This document shows, in pieces, positions 5,851-13,997 of a DNA stretch of 15,468 bases. The notes under the pieces were generated by a model. The model did no database searches and was not told where the DNA came from. It saw nothing but the letters and a program-made list of their open reading frames with translations. Numbering within the stretch: the first letter of the stretch is position 1; the number at the start of each line of letters is the position of its first letter. Source of the stretch: OMIS01 sp044350895 (GTDB taxonomy: Bacteria; Patescibacteriota; Microgenomatia; UBA1400; PJMF01); the NCBI GenBank assembly GCA_044350895.1, contig JBILGT010000027.1:1-15468 (forward strand). Reading direction: 5' to 3'. The position numbers and the translations under genes are program-made.

Positions 5851-7464
5851 ATGAAAGCTTATTGGCCACTCTTTCTGCAAATTTTTATTTATTGTGCTCT
5901 CGTTACTTCACTACTTTGGTGGGGAATTCCAGGATCTCGGGGTGTATTTCTCTATCACATGGACGAGTGGCACCAGCTTATGTCAGTGCGCTCATTGGTT
6001 CGTGAAGGGACGCCAAATGTGGTGGGTTCTGCAAATGGACCAATTTTACAATTTATTGTTTCTGGTGTTTGGCTTGCGCCTGCAATTCTGAGTTCATATT
6101 TAAATCTCGATGCTATTACTACTCCAATTACTGGACTGGAAGTGCAAGAAAAACTTTTTTTAATACTTCGACTCAACACACTTTTCTTTGGTGTCGGAAC
6201 AATCTGTCTTTTGCATATGATGCTCAGAAACCACTTTAAAATTCCAAATTGGATAGCTACATTTTTTGCCTTTTCACCAGTCTTTCTATTTTTAAGTAAC
6301 TATTTTAAGTACGATATAGCATTACTATTTTGGATAACTTTAGCTATATATTTGATGCTCTGGTTTGGTTCTCAGCCATCCCAAAAACGATTTGTGCTTA
6401 CTGCAATTCCGGTTGCTGCCGCAGTTGCCACCAAAATAAGTGCTGCCCCCCTGGTTTTTATGTATTTCATGTCCTACTTTATATATGTTCCTGCACCAAT
6501 TAGAGTTCAGAATTTGCGTTGGTTGTCGTATGGTTTAACTTGGTCACTCATACTTTTTTGTTGTGTGGGAATTCCAGATCTACTGTTTTTGGGAAAAGGT
6601 GAGTATCTTGAGTTTTTGTATGACAATATTGTTTCAGTTCCACTACGAAGCTTTAATTTTAATCTTCCATACAACTACTGGTTGTACTTGTTGATAAACC
6701 AGTTTCCACTCCAATTTGGGGTAGGATTTGTCATAGCACTCGTCGGAAGTTTTTGCATGGTCATTTTGAGAAAAAATATTTTTAAACCACAGGCAACGCA
6801 AATCGAAAAAGTGGTCATTGTTGGTGGCTCAGCTTTTCTTGTAAGTTTGCTCCCACTTAAGATGTATATGGTGGGGAATCGATGGCTTGTGCTACTGCCA
6901 TTTTTATGGCTACTACTAGTATGTTTTGCAACTCGAATTCTCAAGCATCAAAAAACTGACCTGGGACGAAAAATGTATATATCATTTTTAATAAGTTGTC
7001 TGATTCTGCAATTTATTCATTCTATAAGTTGGCTTTCTGTTCGCTGGTACCCTGACCCACGTGCTACAGCTTCAGCGTGGATTAGTAAGCATCTGCCAAA
7101 GAAATCGTCAATTGGATTGGAAGAAGTTCCTTTATATCAAATGATTCCAGATGTCATACTGAGTGATTATTATTCAGATCAGTATTTGCCAGAGTTTGAA
7201 GCACAGTATCAGTATCAGATGTTAGATGCACAGGTTACGCAGTTACCACAGTATGTTATTGTCTCAAATGTATCTGCAGTTGATTTTGAATTTAACTCAC
7301 CTAAAAAAGCGCTTATTGAGCGATTGGGGCATGAAAAATTTCGCCCAATTGCGACGTTTACGCCAGAGCTACAGTGGTACAAACAAATAGGAACAGCAGA
7401 GGACTTTTACTTCTCTGGTTTACCAGCAATGCCGCTTTCAATTACGATTTACTCAGCTTATTAA
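5851..7464 (+). CDS. Multi-span membrane glycosyltransferase, GT-C fold (GT39/ArnT-like)
   Basis: This is a 537-residue integral membrane protein. An N-terminal span (about 7-25) is followed by an outer loop with the acidic pair D38-E39 (HMDEW), the position of the catalytic Asp in GT-C enzymes that use lipid-linked sugars. Further hydrophobic segments occur near 64-80, 105-125, 134-172, 183-212, 226-248, 275-305, 320-336, 345-362 and 375-395. FKYD (152-155) and GNRWLVLLPF (342-351) resemble conserved points in this superfamily. A soluble outer C-terminal region (about 400-537) begins ATASAWISKHLPKKSSI, common in these proteins. Substrate and acceptor cannot be read from sequence. It stands alone on the plus strand, and its last 12 bases overlap the 3' end of gltX. 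Confidence 0.8.
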   Translation: MKAYWPLFLQIFIYCALVTSLLWWGIPGSRGVFLYHMDEWHQLMSVRSLVREGTPNVVGSANGPILQFIVSGVWLAPAILSSYLNLDAITTPITGLEVQEKLFLILRLNTLFFGVGTICLLHMMLRNHFKIPNWIATFFAFSPVFLFLSNYFKYDIALLFWITLAIYLMLWFGSQPSQKRFVLTAIPVAAAVATKISAAPLVFMYFMSYFIYVPAPIRVQNLRWLSYGLTWSLILFCCVGIPDLLFLGKGEYLEFLYDNIVSVPLRSFNFNLPYNYWLYLLINQFPLQFGVGFVIALVGSFCMVILRKNIFKPQATQIEKVVIVGGSAFLVSLLPLKMYMVGNRWLVLLPFLWLLLVCFATRILKHQKTDLGRKMYISFLISCLILQFIHSISWLSVRWYPDPRATASAWISKHLPKKSSIGLEEVPLYQMIPDVILSDYYSDQYLPEFEAQYQYQMLDAQVTQLPQYVIVSNVSAVDFEFNSPKKALIERLGHEKFRPIATFTPELQWYKQIGTAEDFYFSGLPAMPLSITIYSAY

Positions 7465-8889
7465 TGAAATTGCTTGTTTGAGACGTTTCTTCACTACTTC
7501 AGCACCAAGAACCTCAATTGTTTCAAACAGTGGTGGAGTGGCGGTTCGGCCAGTTACTGCAACACGAAGCATCATAAAGTACTGGCTTTTTTTCCACTCT
7601 CTTGCTTCTTGCAATGATCGAACTGCTTGCTCAATACCTGAAAGATTCCATTCTGCTATGCTTGAAACAGCATCTACAGTTTGCTGTAATTGATCAATAA
7701 CAGATGCTGCATCAGCTTTTTTAACTAACTCTTGTTTATCTACAGTAATATCTCGGTAAAAGAATTCAGTGAGATCAGTGACATCCTTAAGAGTGACTAG
7801 TCGCTCCATAACGAGCGGCAAAATTGCAGTCAGCTTGTCCTTTGGAAAATCTTCAGATAAAAATGGCTCGATACGTTTGGTCAGTTCATCAATACTCAAA
7901 TTTCTGATATAGACACCATTGAGCCAATTTAATTTTTGCAAGTCAAAGACTACTGATTTTGCACTAATTTCACTTGGCTCAAACTCATTAATGTACTCTT
8001 GGAGTGTTAATACTTCACGCTGGTCTTTTGGTGCCCAGCCCAAAATCATAAAGAAGTTAAGCATAGCTTCGGGAAGGTAGCCATTTTCGAGAAAAGATTG
8101 AGCAGCAACGGTACCTTTACGTTTACTCATTTTGCCTTTACCATCTGGGTTCAAAAAGACTGGTATATGGGCATAGACTGGTGGCTGCCAACCAAAGGCA
8201 GTGTACAGCAAAATATGTTTTGGCGTTGAACTAATCCACTCTTCACCGCGCAGCACGTGCGTAATATTCATCAAGTGATCATCAACTACGACAGCAAGGT
8301 GATACGTTGGAAAACCATCGGATTTGAAAAGAACTTGATCATCCACATTACTTGATTCAATTGAGATGTTACCGCGGATAAGATCTGTAAATGAAATAGT
8401 TTCAGCATCGGGTACTGACAAGCGAATAACTGAAGGCATTCCTGCTGCAATATTTTTTTGCACTTCGGCTGGATCTAAGTATCGGCAGTGCTTGTCATAC
8501 TTTGGTAACTGATTTTGAGCAATCTGCTCGGCACGCATCGTATCTAAGCGTTCTTTAGAACAAAAGCAGTGATATGCTTTGCCATTTGTAACCAGCTGAT
8601 CAACATACTCTTTGTACGTATGAAGGCGTTCAGATTGGGTGTATGGGGCATACGGACCACCTGTATCAGGACCTTCATCCCAATCAAGCCCATACGACCG
8701 AATGACATGCATGATGCGGTCTACTGCGCCATCAACTTTACGTTCTTGATCTGTATCTTCAATGCGTAAAATAAACTTACCACCATGCTTTTTGGCAAAT
8801 GCATAGTTCTTTAATAGTGTAGCGATGTGACCGACATGGTATTCACCAGTAGGACTAGGTGCCATGCGTGTTCTGATTGTTTCTGACAT
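7453..8889 (-). CDS. gltX: Glutamate--tRNA ligase
   Basis: This class I aminoacyl-tRNA synthetase charges tRNA with glutamate. From ATG 8889 it has 478 residues and begins MSETIRTRMAPSPTGEYHVGH, with the HIGH-type motif HVGH (18-21). C108-x-C110 with C135-x-Y137 gives the zinc site of bacterial GluRS, and KMSKR (253-257) is the KMSKS loop. The frame is open to ATG 8937, but that start would add 16 residues not seen in the family and would overlap the upstream gene by 47 bases. From 8889 the upstream stop is separated by a single base (TAA T ATG). Whether it also charges tRNA-Gln (needing GatCAB) cannot be told here. It is probably co-transcribed with the 362-residue gene. Confidence 0.96.
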   Translation of the reverse strand: MSETIRTRMAPSPTGEYHVGHIATLLKNYAFAKKHGGKFILRIEDTDQERKVDGAVDRIMHVIRSYGLDWDEGPDTGGPYAPYTQSERLHTYKEYVDQLVTNGKAYHCFCSKERLDTMRAEQIAQNQLPKYDKHCRYLDPAEVQKNIAAGMPSVIRLSVPDAETISFTDLIRGNISIESSNVDDQVLFKSDGFPTYHLAVVVDDHLMNITHVLRGEEWISSTPKHILLYTAFGWQPPVYAHIPVFLNPDGKGKMSKRKGTVAAQSFLENGYLPEAMLNFFMILGWAPKDQREVLTLQEYINEFEPSEISAKSVVFDLQKLNWLNGVYIRNLSIDELTKRIEPFLSEDFPKDKLTAILPLVMERLVTLKDVTDLTEFFYRDITVDKQELVKKADAASVIDQLQQTVDAVSSIAEWNLSGIEQAVRSLQEAREWKKSQYFMMLRVAVTGRTATPPLFETIEVLGAEVVKKRLKQAISLIS

Positions 8890-8890
8890 A

Positions 8891-9979
8891 TTATTTGAGA
8901 TTTCCAGCTTGTAGTATATAGCGTGGGTCAATAGCACTTACATAGCCAACAAAATCACCATCACCTTTGAAGACGTAAATTGGTTGGTAATACTGCTGAT
9001 AGGTACTACTTTCATAGTAGCCCATCTCAACAGTACGGATTACTGCGGTGTCAGCAGTACCTTTGTTGGCAATATAACCTTCTCCAGATTGGAGAGTCTG
9101 CCAAGCACTTTGTGGCGTTCGAATGTAGTAGGTATGAGACAAACTATAGTCGATTGGAAAGTACTGGCGAACAAGCTTGAGAATACTATTACCACTTCTT
9201 CCTCCGGTCAAAATCGCAGTGATTGCACCAGTCTTAGCATCTTCAGTGTAAATGTCGTAGCTGTTGTCGATAGCACTTCTATTTAAATCAACTTGGACAA
9301 AGTCTGCGTCAGAAATTGAAACAGCTGGTTTTAAGATGCCGCCCAAAGCCTTAAGATAGGTAATTTGACCAGCACTGGTAGCAGTATCAGAAGGAAGTAG
9401 ATTGGCAGTGTTTAAGAAAGTCTTCACTTGTTGTACAGCGTCAAAATCTGTAGGGAGGTCTGAATCCAAGATCAGTTCAGGTCTATTTAAGAAATCTGTT
9501 TCATATTTGAAGTTGAAATCTACAATATCTAAATCAAACGTAGTTATAAATGGCTGATTCTTGGTCCAACGGTGCAGTTTTGAATTGAGCACCTGTGGCT
9601 CACCAGAAAAGCCATAGCGTGAAGCGACTTGTTTAGCATTCTCGTTATCAAGTAAATTTGGACTTCCTTTTTTAACTAGGAAAACAGTCGCTCTATCCTT
9701 GAAGGTAGGCAATGTACCAGAAGCTGTTTCAAGTTTATAACTTGATGGTTTTTGGTCATCAGTAAGCTCAGGAAACTCAAGCGGTGGCAATAAACCAAAT
9801 CCTGCAGTAGGTTCTGGTGGTTTGGGTGGATGCGTTGCCTTCCAATATGCGACAGCTGCCGCAAGCGTTACGCGACCCACCATCAACACCACGAGTGTAA
9901 TTGCGAAATACTTAACAAAATTGCGACCCATTTTAGTTACTTTGGTGAGCGTCAGGCCTGCCGGTTCTTTTTTTACCAT
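8891..9979 (-). CDS. Conserved hypothetical membrane-anchored protein upstream of gltX
   Basis: This 362-residue protein has a basic N-terminus, one membrane span (about 22-46, without a signal-peptidase site I can see) and a Pro-rich stalk (51-70, including FGLLPPLEFP), then an outer domain of about 290 residues. It is thus a type II membrane protein with its bulk outside. The C-terminal part (AWQTLQSGEGYIANKG ... YYQPIYVFKGDGDFVGYVSAI) faintly recalls the repeated folds of YycH/YycI-type sensor-kinase regulators; I offer that only as a resemblance. No catalytic motif is evident. A second ATG at 9931 (MGRNFVKYF) is possible, but the promoter spacing favours 9979. It shares its 35-base upstream gap with trmD, which is transcribed away from it. 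Confidence 0.75.
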   Translation of the reverse strand: MVKKEPAGLTLTKVTKMGRNFVKYFAITLVVLMVGRVTLAAAVAYWKATHPPKPPEPTAGFGLLPPLEFPELTDDQKPSSYKLETASGTLPTFKDRATVFLVKKGSPNLLDNENAKQVASRYGFSGEPQVLNSKLHRWTKNQPFITTFDLDIVDFNFKYETDFLNRPELILDSDLPTDFDAVQQVKTFLNTANLLPSDTATSAGQITYLKALGGILKPAVSISDADFVQVDLNRSAIDNSYDIYTEDAKTGAITAILTGGRSGNSILKLVRQYFPIDYSLSHTYYIRTPQSAWQTLQSGEGYIANKGTADTAVIRTVEMGYYESSTYQQYYQPIYVFKGDGDFVGYVSAIDPRYILQAGNLK

Positions 9980-9986
9980 ACGGTTT

Positions 9987-9992
9987 ATTGTA
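9987..9992 (-). promoter_or_regulatory. Predicted -10 box (TACAAT) of the 362-aa gene / gltX operon
   Basis: TACAAT (5 of 6 consensus positions) ends 7 bases before ATG 9979. The transcript would start at or next to the A of the ATG, and there is no Shine-Dalgarno sequence. No good -35 box is seen. It overlaps the only -35-like sequence of the divergent trmD promoter (TTGTAG, 9988-9993). Confidence 0.4.
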
Positions 9993-10006
9993 GCAAGAAT
10001 TTGGAT

Positions 10007-10014
10007 GGTAGAAT
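10007..10014 (+). promoter_or_regulatory. Predicted -10 element of trmD (TGG-TAGAAT type)
   Basis: TAGAAT (10009-10014) is preceded by TGG (10006-10008), giving an extended -10 that can work without a strong -35. Nine bases then lead to ATG 10024. The earlier in-frame ATG at 10015 touches the -10 box, so it would lie upstream of the transcript start. This supports 10024 as the true start. Confidence 0.45.
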
Positions 10015-10023
10015 ATGTTGAGT

Positions 10024-10677
10024 ATGCATTTGACGATTTTTACTGTATTTCCCGAGTTTTTTACAACACCATTGCAGAGCTCCATCTTAAAACGTGCTCA
10101 AGCGGCAGGAAGTGTGGAGTATGCTGTGGTTAATATTCGTGACTACACGACAGATAAACATAAAATCACTGATGATCGTCCATATGGTGGGGGACCAGGT
10201 ATGGTGATGTTGGTAGAACCAATAGATAAAGCGCTGCAAGACTGGCGAAGTAAATTTCCTGCAGAAAAGTTTAGAACTAAGGTTGTACTGACTTCTGCCA
10301 AAGGCAGACAGTTTACCCAAGATGTGGCACGTGGATATGCAGCAGTGGATGCACTCGCAGTTATTTGTGGCCACTATGAAGGCGTGGATGAGCGTGTGGC
10401 GCAGTATCTTGTGGATGAAGAAGTGAGAATTGGTGATTATGTGCTAACTGGTGGCGAGCCAGCTGCACTGGTGATGGCAGATGCTGTCACTCGATTACTC
10501 CCTGGAGTTTTAGGAAATGCTGAAAGTAATAAAGATGAGTCACATGCAGTTCCTGGACAACTAGGATTTCCGCAATACAGCAGACCCGCTGAGTACAATG
10601 GCTGGAAAGTGCCAGAGGTACTACTGGGTGGCCATCATGCACTTATCGAGAAGTGGCGCAACCAACAAAAAAAATAA
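10024..10677 (+). CDS. trmD: tRNA (guanine-N1-)-methyltransferase
   Basis: TrmD methylates G37 of tRNAs reading CNN codons, using S-adenosylmethionine, and prevents frameshifting. From ATG 10024 it has 217 residues and begins MHLTIFTVFPEFF, the normal family N-terminus. The trefoil-knot motifs are complete: DDRPYGGGPGM (50-60), GHYEGVDER (116-124), IGDYVLTGGE (136-145), RLLPGVLGN (157-165) with the acidic pair D171-E172 in the catalytic aspartate region, and GFPQYSRP (181-188). The usual neighbours (rpsP, rimM, rplS) are absent, so it is separated from the classical ribosomal operon. An upstream in-frame ATG (10015) would add three residues. Confidence 0.96.
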   Translation: MHLTIFTVFPEFFTTPLQSSILKRAQAAGSVEYAVVNIRDYTTDKHKITDDRPYGGGPGMVMLVEPIDKALQDWRSKFPAEKFRTKVVLTSAKGRQFTQDVARGYAAVDALAVICGHYEGVDERVAQYLVDEEVRIGDYVLTGGEPAALVMADAVTRLLPGVLGNAESNKDESHAVPGQLGFPQYSRPAEYNGWKVPEVLLGGHHALIEKWRNQQKK

Positions 10678-10682
10678 TCTGC

Positions 10683-10691
10683 TGGTATAAT
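10683..10691 (+). promoter_or_regulatory. Predicted extended -10 (TGG-TATAAT) of the amidotransferase gene
   Basis: A perfect TATAAT (10686-10691) with TGG before it lies 11 bases upstream of ATG 10703, just after the trmD stop. No Shine-Dalgarno sequence lies between it and the start codon, so the message is probably near-leaderless. The -35 position (10663-10668) shows no match. Confidence 0.5.
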
Positions 10692-10702
10692 TTTCGGTTA
10701 CT

Positions 10703-11497
10703 ATGAGTTCTCTTGAGAAGCAATTTGAAAGACTTGTGCTGGTTACGACTACAACTGCACATGATCGTTTGGTGATGGGGCGAGAAACAGTGCTGCAGTG
10801 TTTGTATGAAGTGGGATTGATTCCAGTACTCATTCATGCAGGTATGCCATGGGAAATTGTTTCAGAATTATTACAGCGAACTTCTGGACTTGTCTTGACT
10901 GGCGGCCCTGATATTGACCCAAAGCAGTACGGACAAGAACAACATCCCAAAACAATTGTGAGTGATCCTGCTCGGGATACTTTTGAACTAGCAGTTGTCA
11001 AGATTGCTGATCAGTTAAATCTGCCCATTCTGGGCATCTGTCGTGGGGCACAGATACTCTGGGTGTCTCAAGAGGGACAACTGATTCAAGAGGTGAGTGA
11101 AGTGGTAGATCCTAAGGTTGAGCGTCACGGTAAAGAGAACCCTATCTATGCTGATCTGTATGAGCCAGATTCACGACATGAAGTGATAGTACATACATAT
11201 CAATTTACTGCGCGAATCTTTGACCCACTCATACATGATGGTGCTGTGATGATTCCATCGATGCATCATCAAGCTGTGGATGGAACTTCTGGCACAAGTT
11301 TTAAAGTAGCAGGGGAGTCACCAGAAGGAATTATTGAAATATTTTTCCATCCCAAGCGGCTCTTTCAACTGGCATTGCAAGGACACCCTGAAGCACTGAT
11401 TGTGCTCGATGAATTCAAGGCGCTGCCACTTGCAGTGTTTGGCGCATTTGCTCGAGCTACGAAAGAGTATCAAGAGTATGTACAGGTAAAGCAATGA
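10703..11497 (+). CDS. Class I glutamine amidotransferase / peptidase C26 (gamma-glutamyl hydrolase type)
   Basis: This 264-residue, single-domain protein has a class I glutaminase fold. The nucleophile elbow GICRGAQ has C113, and the C-terminal LQGHPEAL supplies H228 and E230, completing the Cys-His-Glu triad. LVLTGGPDIDPKQYG (63-77) and SMHHQAVD (186-193) are typical of the C26 branch that includes PuuD (gamma-glutamyl-GABA hydrolase) and other gamma-glutamyl hydrolases. No synthetase domain is attached or adjacent, so a stand-alone gamma-glutamyl hydrolase is more likely than a biosynthetic glutaminase subunit. The substrate is unknown; nothing nearby suggests putrescine catabolism. It faces rmlD, with stops 14 bases apart. 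Confidence 0.88.
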   Translation: MSSLEKQFERLVLVTTTTAHDRLVMGRETVLQCLYEVGLIPVLIHAGMPWEIVSELLQRTSGLVLTGGPDIDPKQYGQEQHPKTIVSDPARDTFELAVVKIADQLNLPILGICRGAQILWVSQEGQLIQEVSEVVDPKVERHGKENPIYADLYEPDSRHEVIVHTYQFTARIFDPLIHDGAVMIPSMHHQAVDGTSGTSFKVAGESPEGIIEIFFHPKRLFQLALQGHPEALIVLDEFKALPLAVFGAFARATKEYQEYVQVKQ

Positions 11498-11511
11498 TGC
11501 TGCTGGTAAAT

Positions 11512-12387
11512 TTATTTTAGTAGTGATAAAGCAGTGTCAATTTTTTTAACTTCAAAATCTAATGCTCCACGTAGTTTTTGATTGTTCATTGCAGTATTTT
11601 TTTGATAGGGACGTTCACTAGTTTTTAAATATTCAGCCAGAGAACCTTCTTTGATTATGGCTGGATCAAAATCATGTGCCTTGGCAACCGCACAAGCAAA
11701 CTCATAGTCACTCCATTTCTCGCCACTACTGGCATGGAAAAGTCCCGTTGCTTTGGTGCGCAGTGACCAGTCTAAAATCTTTGCAAAATCAGGAATAAAT
11801 GTCGGTCCGAAATAGTGATCGGTAAATTGTGGGTACAGCGTGCCTTCACGCAATCCTGCGAGTAGTCTCTGCACAATATCAGCTTTTGGAAATACATCAG
11901 GACGGAAGGGTTGATCAATACGGAGAATAGTCCAGTTTTTTGCGCTTTTTTCTACAGCTTCTTCTGCCCACGCCTTGGTGTGGCCATACCACTCAATGGG
12001 GTTTGTTTGATCATCTTCCAGATACAGTTCATCTTTTTCACCATCAAACACATATGAAGTACTGATGTGAATGAGCTGGGCATCAAGCTCGTTAGCCGCC
12101 TGTACCATTGTTTCTGTTCCTACCACGTTGACTTGATAGGCAATCCCAGACTTATCACCAGTTTGCTTCCATGAGCCAGTGACGTCAGTATATGCAGCAA
12201 AATGGACAATACCAGTCACCCCAGTATTAGCAAGCGCGTTCATGACTTGATCAAACTTAGTGATATCAACTGGTGTAACCGGGTCACTTATATCGAGGTG
12301 CAAAAAATCGTACTTGTCAGCAAAATCAGAGACAAAACGAGATCCAACTAATCCCTTACCACCAGTTACAGCAACAACAGGTTTCAT
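11512..12387 (-). CDS. rmlD: dTDP-4-dehydrorhamnose reductase-like protein (RmlD family)
   Basis: This is a 291-residue extended short-chain dehydrogenase. RmlD reduces dTDP-4-dehydro-L-rhamnose to dTDP-L-rhamnose with NAD(P)H. The nucleotide-binding glycine motif TGGKGLVGSR (8-17), HFAAYTDV (62-69), the STSYVFDG segment (109-116) and the catalytic Y134-x3-K138 (YGHTK) are all present, matching RmlD better than other SDRs. It is the last of three sugar-nucleotide genes, 21 bases after the rmlC-like gene. Because that epimerase is divergent, the real product may be another 6-deoxyhexose; rhamnose is the default reading. Confidence 0.85.
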   Translation of the reverse strand: MKPVVAVTGGKGLVGSRFVSDFADKYDFLHLDISDPVTPVDITKFDQVMNALANTGVTGIVHFAAYTDVTGSWKQTGDKSGIAYQVNVVGTETMVQAANELDAQLIHISTSYVFDGEKDELYLEDDQTNPIEWYGHTKAWAEEAVEKSAKNWTILRIDQPFRPDVFPKADIVQRLLAGLREGTLYPQFTDHYFGPTFIPDFAKILDWSLRTKATGLFHASSGEKWSDYEFACAVAKAHDFDPAIIKEGSLAEYLKTSERPYQKNTAMNNQKLRGALDFEVKKIDTALSLLK

Positions 12388-12408
12388 ACAGTACTTTCAA
12401 TTAATTTA

Positions 12409-12942
12409 TTAGCCTTTGTGAAGTTCCCAAACATCTGCACCAAAGTGATCCCATGGTAATCTAAATTCATCTGGAGCTTCAGCATTGAACTGTTCTGTTG
12501 TGGCATAGAACAAGAACATTGGTTCGTTGTAGCAGTTCTTTGCACCATGTGCGACACCATTTGGAATGCGCAAAATTTGTGCACTACCACCGCCTAGAAC
12601 TAGTGTATCGTGCATATCAAAAGTTGGGGAGTCTTCGCGCAGGTCATGTAAGTTCACGAGGAGACGATGCATCGGTGGAACAAACCAAAGGTCTTCTTGT
12701 TTTTTATGAATGTGAAATGCTTTTACAACACGGGGCATCATTAATGAAAAACTCACTTGTGCTACTGAAAATGGGGTAGCTAAACCGGCAACTTGACCTG
12801 CTTGCATGCGGAATACTTCAAGAAAATTGCCACCATCATCAGTGTTGAGTTTAAGCGGAACTTTTTCTACTCCAGAAATATTCTTTTTGCCACCGTATGC
12901 TTGGCTGGTTAAGTGTGTCTCAAATGTACTCGAAATCTGCAT
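12409..12942 (-). CDS. RmlC-like cupin: dTDP-4-dehydrorhamnose 3,5-epimerase family, divergent
   Basis: This 177-residue cupin has an RmlC-like layout. VKAFHIHKKQ (73-82) matches the 'RGLHxQ' catalytic segment with H77 conserved, HDLREDSPTF (99-108) matches the 'DIRxxSPTF' segment, and IPNGVAHG (126-133) matches 'PxGFAHG'. An ungapped comparison from AHG onward with Salmonella RmlC (recalled) puts F145 where the catalytic Tyr of FLYKAT sits; here the text is FLFYAT, with Tyr one residue later. The RGL arginine is also Lys (K74). It could be an epimerase with altered acid chemistry or another sugar-nucleotide isomerase. It starts 9 bases after rmlB with a strong AAAGGAG Shine-Dalgarno sequence, as expected inside an operon. 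Confidence 0.8.
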   Translation of the reverse strand: MQISSTFETHLTSQAYGGKKNISGVEKVPLKLNTDDGGNFLEVFRMQAGQVAGLATPFSVAQVSFSLMMPRVVKAFHIHKKQEDLWFVPPMHRLLVNLHDLREDSPTFDMHDTLVLGGGSAQILRIPNGVAHGAKNCYNEPMFLFYATTEQFNAEAPDEFRLPWDHFGADVWELHKG

Positions 12943-12951
12943 TGCGCTCCT

Positions 12952-13968
12952 TTATTTTTTGTACTGCGTTTGAAAGTACGCTGAATTCTTCTCTTTTAAT
13001 TTCTGCCACCATGCTGGATTTGCTTGATACCAAGCTACCGTTCTGGCCAAACCTTCTTCTAAGGTTACTGAAGGTGACCAGCCAAGATCCTTATTAATTC
13101 GTGTCCAGTCCACACTATATTTTCTATCATGACCAGGTCTGTCAGTGACGAACTCGATTTGAGACTCATCTTTGCCGAGAATTTTCAAAATCATCTGTAT
13201 TAACTCAAGATTGGAAACATCCTTATTCATGCCGCCCACCAAGTATGTTTCACCAATAGTGCCTTTGAGGAGCACTGCTTCAATTGCGCTACAGTGATCC
13301 TGCACATATAACCAGTCGCGAACGTACTTGCCATCACCATAGACTGGCACTTTTTTGCCTTCTAAAATATTAGTGATTGCGAGTGGAATTAATTTTTCTG
13401 GGAAATGAAATTCACCGTAATTATTTGAACAGTTAGTAATTGTGAATGGTAGGCCAAATGTCTCACCATACGCACGAACTAAGTGATCTGAACCAGCTTT
13501 GCTAGCTGAGTAGGGACTGCGGGGATCATACGGAGTGTGTTCATCAAATTTGAGGCCACCTTCTAGGGGAAGTGCACCAAAGACTTCATCAGTGGAAATG
13601 TGATGAAAACGTTTTACTTTGTGCTCTCGAGCAGCTTGCAAGAGCACCTGTGTGCCTAAAACATTTGTTTGTACAAATGCACCAGGATTTGTAATTGAGC
13701 GATCGACGTGAGATTCTGCTGCAAAATGTACGACTATATCTACGCCAGCCATGACTTGATTGACAAGTTCTCTATCACAAATGTCGCCTTGAATGAATTT
13801 GTAAGTAGGGTGATTTTCAATTGCAGTCAGGTTTTCAAGATTTCCTGCGTACGTCAATAAATCAAGATTGATGAGCGTATCTTCAGGATGATTTTTGATC
13901 CAGTAGTGGACAAAGTTACTACCAATAAATCCGGCGCCACCGGTAACTAGAATTGTCTGTTTCTGCAT
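12952..13968 (-). CDS. rmlB: dTDP-glucose 4,6-dehydratase
   Basis: RmlB converts dTDP-D-glucose to dTDP-4-dehydro-6-deoxy-D-glucose using bound NAD. The 338 residues match the family throughout: TGGAGFIGSNFV (9-20), DLLTYAGNLENL (37-48), HFAAESHVDRSI (81-92), catalytic T126-D127-E128 (STDEVFG) and Y153-x3-K157 (YSASK). NCSNNYGEFHFPEKLIP and the C-terminal GHDRKYSVDWTRINKDLGW are also diagnostic. It heads the rmlB-C-D segment and has its own TATAAT box 12 bases before the ATG. The preceding enzyme RmlA, which makes dTDP-glucose, is not in the window. Confidence 0.96.
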   Translation of the reverse strand: MQKQTILVTGGAGFIGSNFVHYWIKNHPEDTLINLDLLTYAGNLENLTAIENHPTYKFIQGDICDRELVNQVMAGVDIVVHFAAESHVDRSITNPGAFVQTNVLGTQVLLQAAREHKVKRFHHISTDEVFGALPLEGGLKFDEHTPYDPRSPYSASKAGSDHLVRAYGETFGLPFTITNCSNNYGEFHFPEKLIPLAITNILEGKKVPVYGDGKYVRDWLYVQDHCSAIEAVLLKGTIGETYLVGGMNKDVSNLELIQMILKILGKDESQIEFVTDRPGHDRKYSVDWTRINKDLGWSPSVTLEEGLARTVAWYQANPAWWQKLKEKNSAYFQTQYKK

Positions 13969-13980
13969 AGATACTCACAC

Positions 13981-13986
13981 ATTATA
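13981..13986 (-). promoter_or_regulatory. Predicted -10 box (TATAAT) of the rmlBCD segment
   Basis: A perfect TATAAT on the minus strand, directly preceded by TG, lies 12 bases upstream of ATG 13968 in the 29-base gap after the 61-residue gene. The -35 position (14004-14009, TCTAGA) is weak. It would let rmlB be transcribed separately from the LCP gene, with a leader of about six bases. Confidence 0.45.
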
Positions 13987-13997
13987 CAAGATCACTT

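Noticed and set aside
8890..8937. Upstream ATG extending gltX by 16 codons
   Set aside because: The extension is not part of the GluRS fold and overlaps the preceding gene by 47 bases, while the ATG at 8889 starts the family's normal N-terminus directly after the upstream stop.
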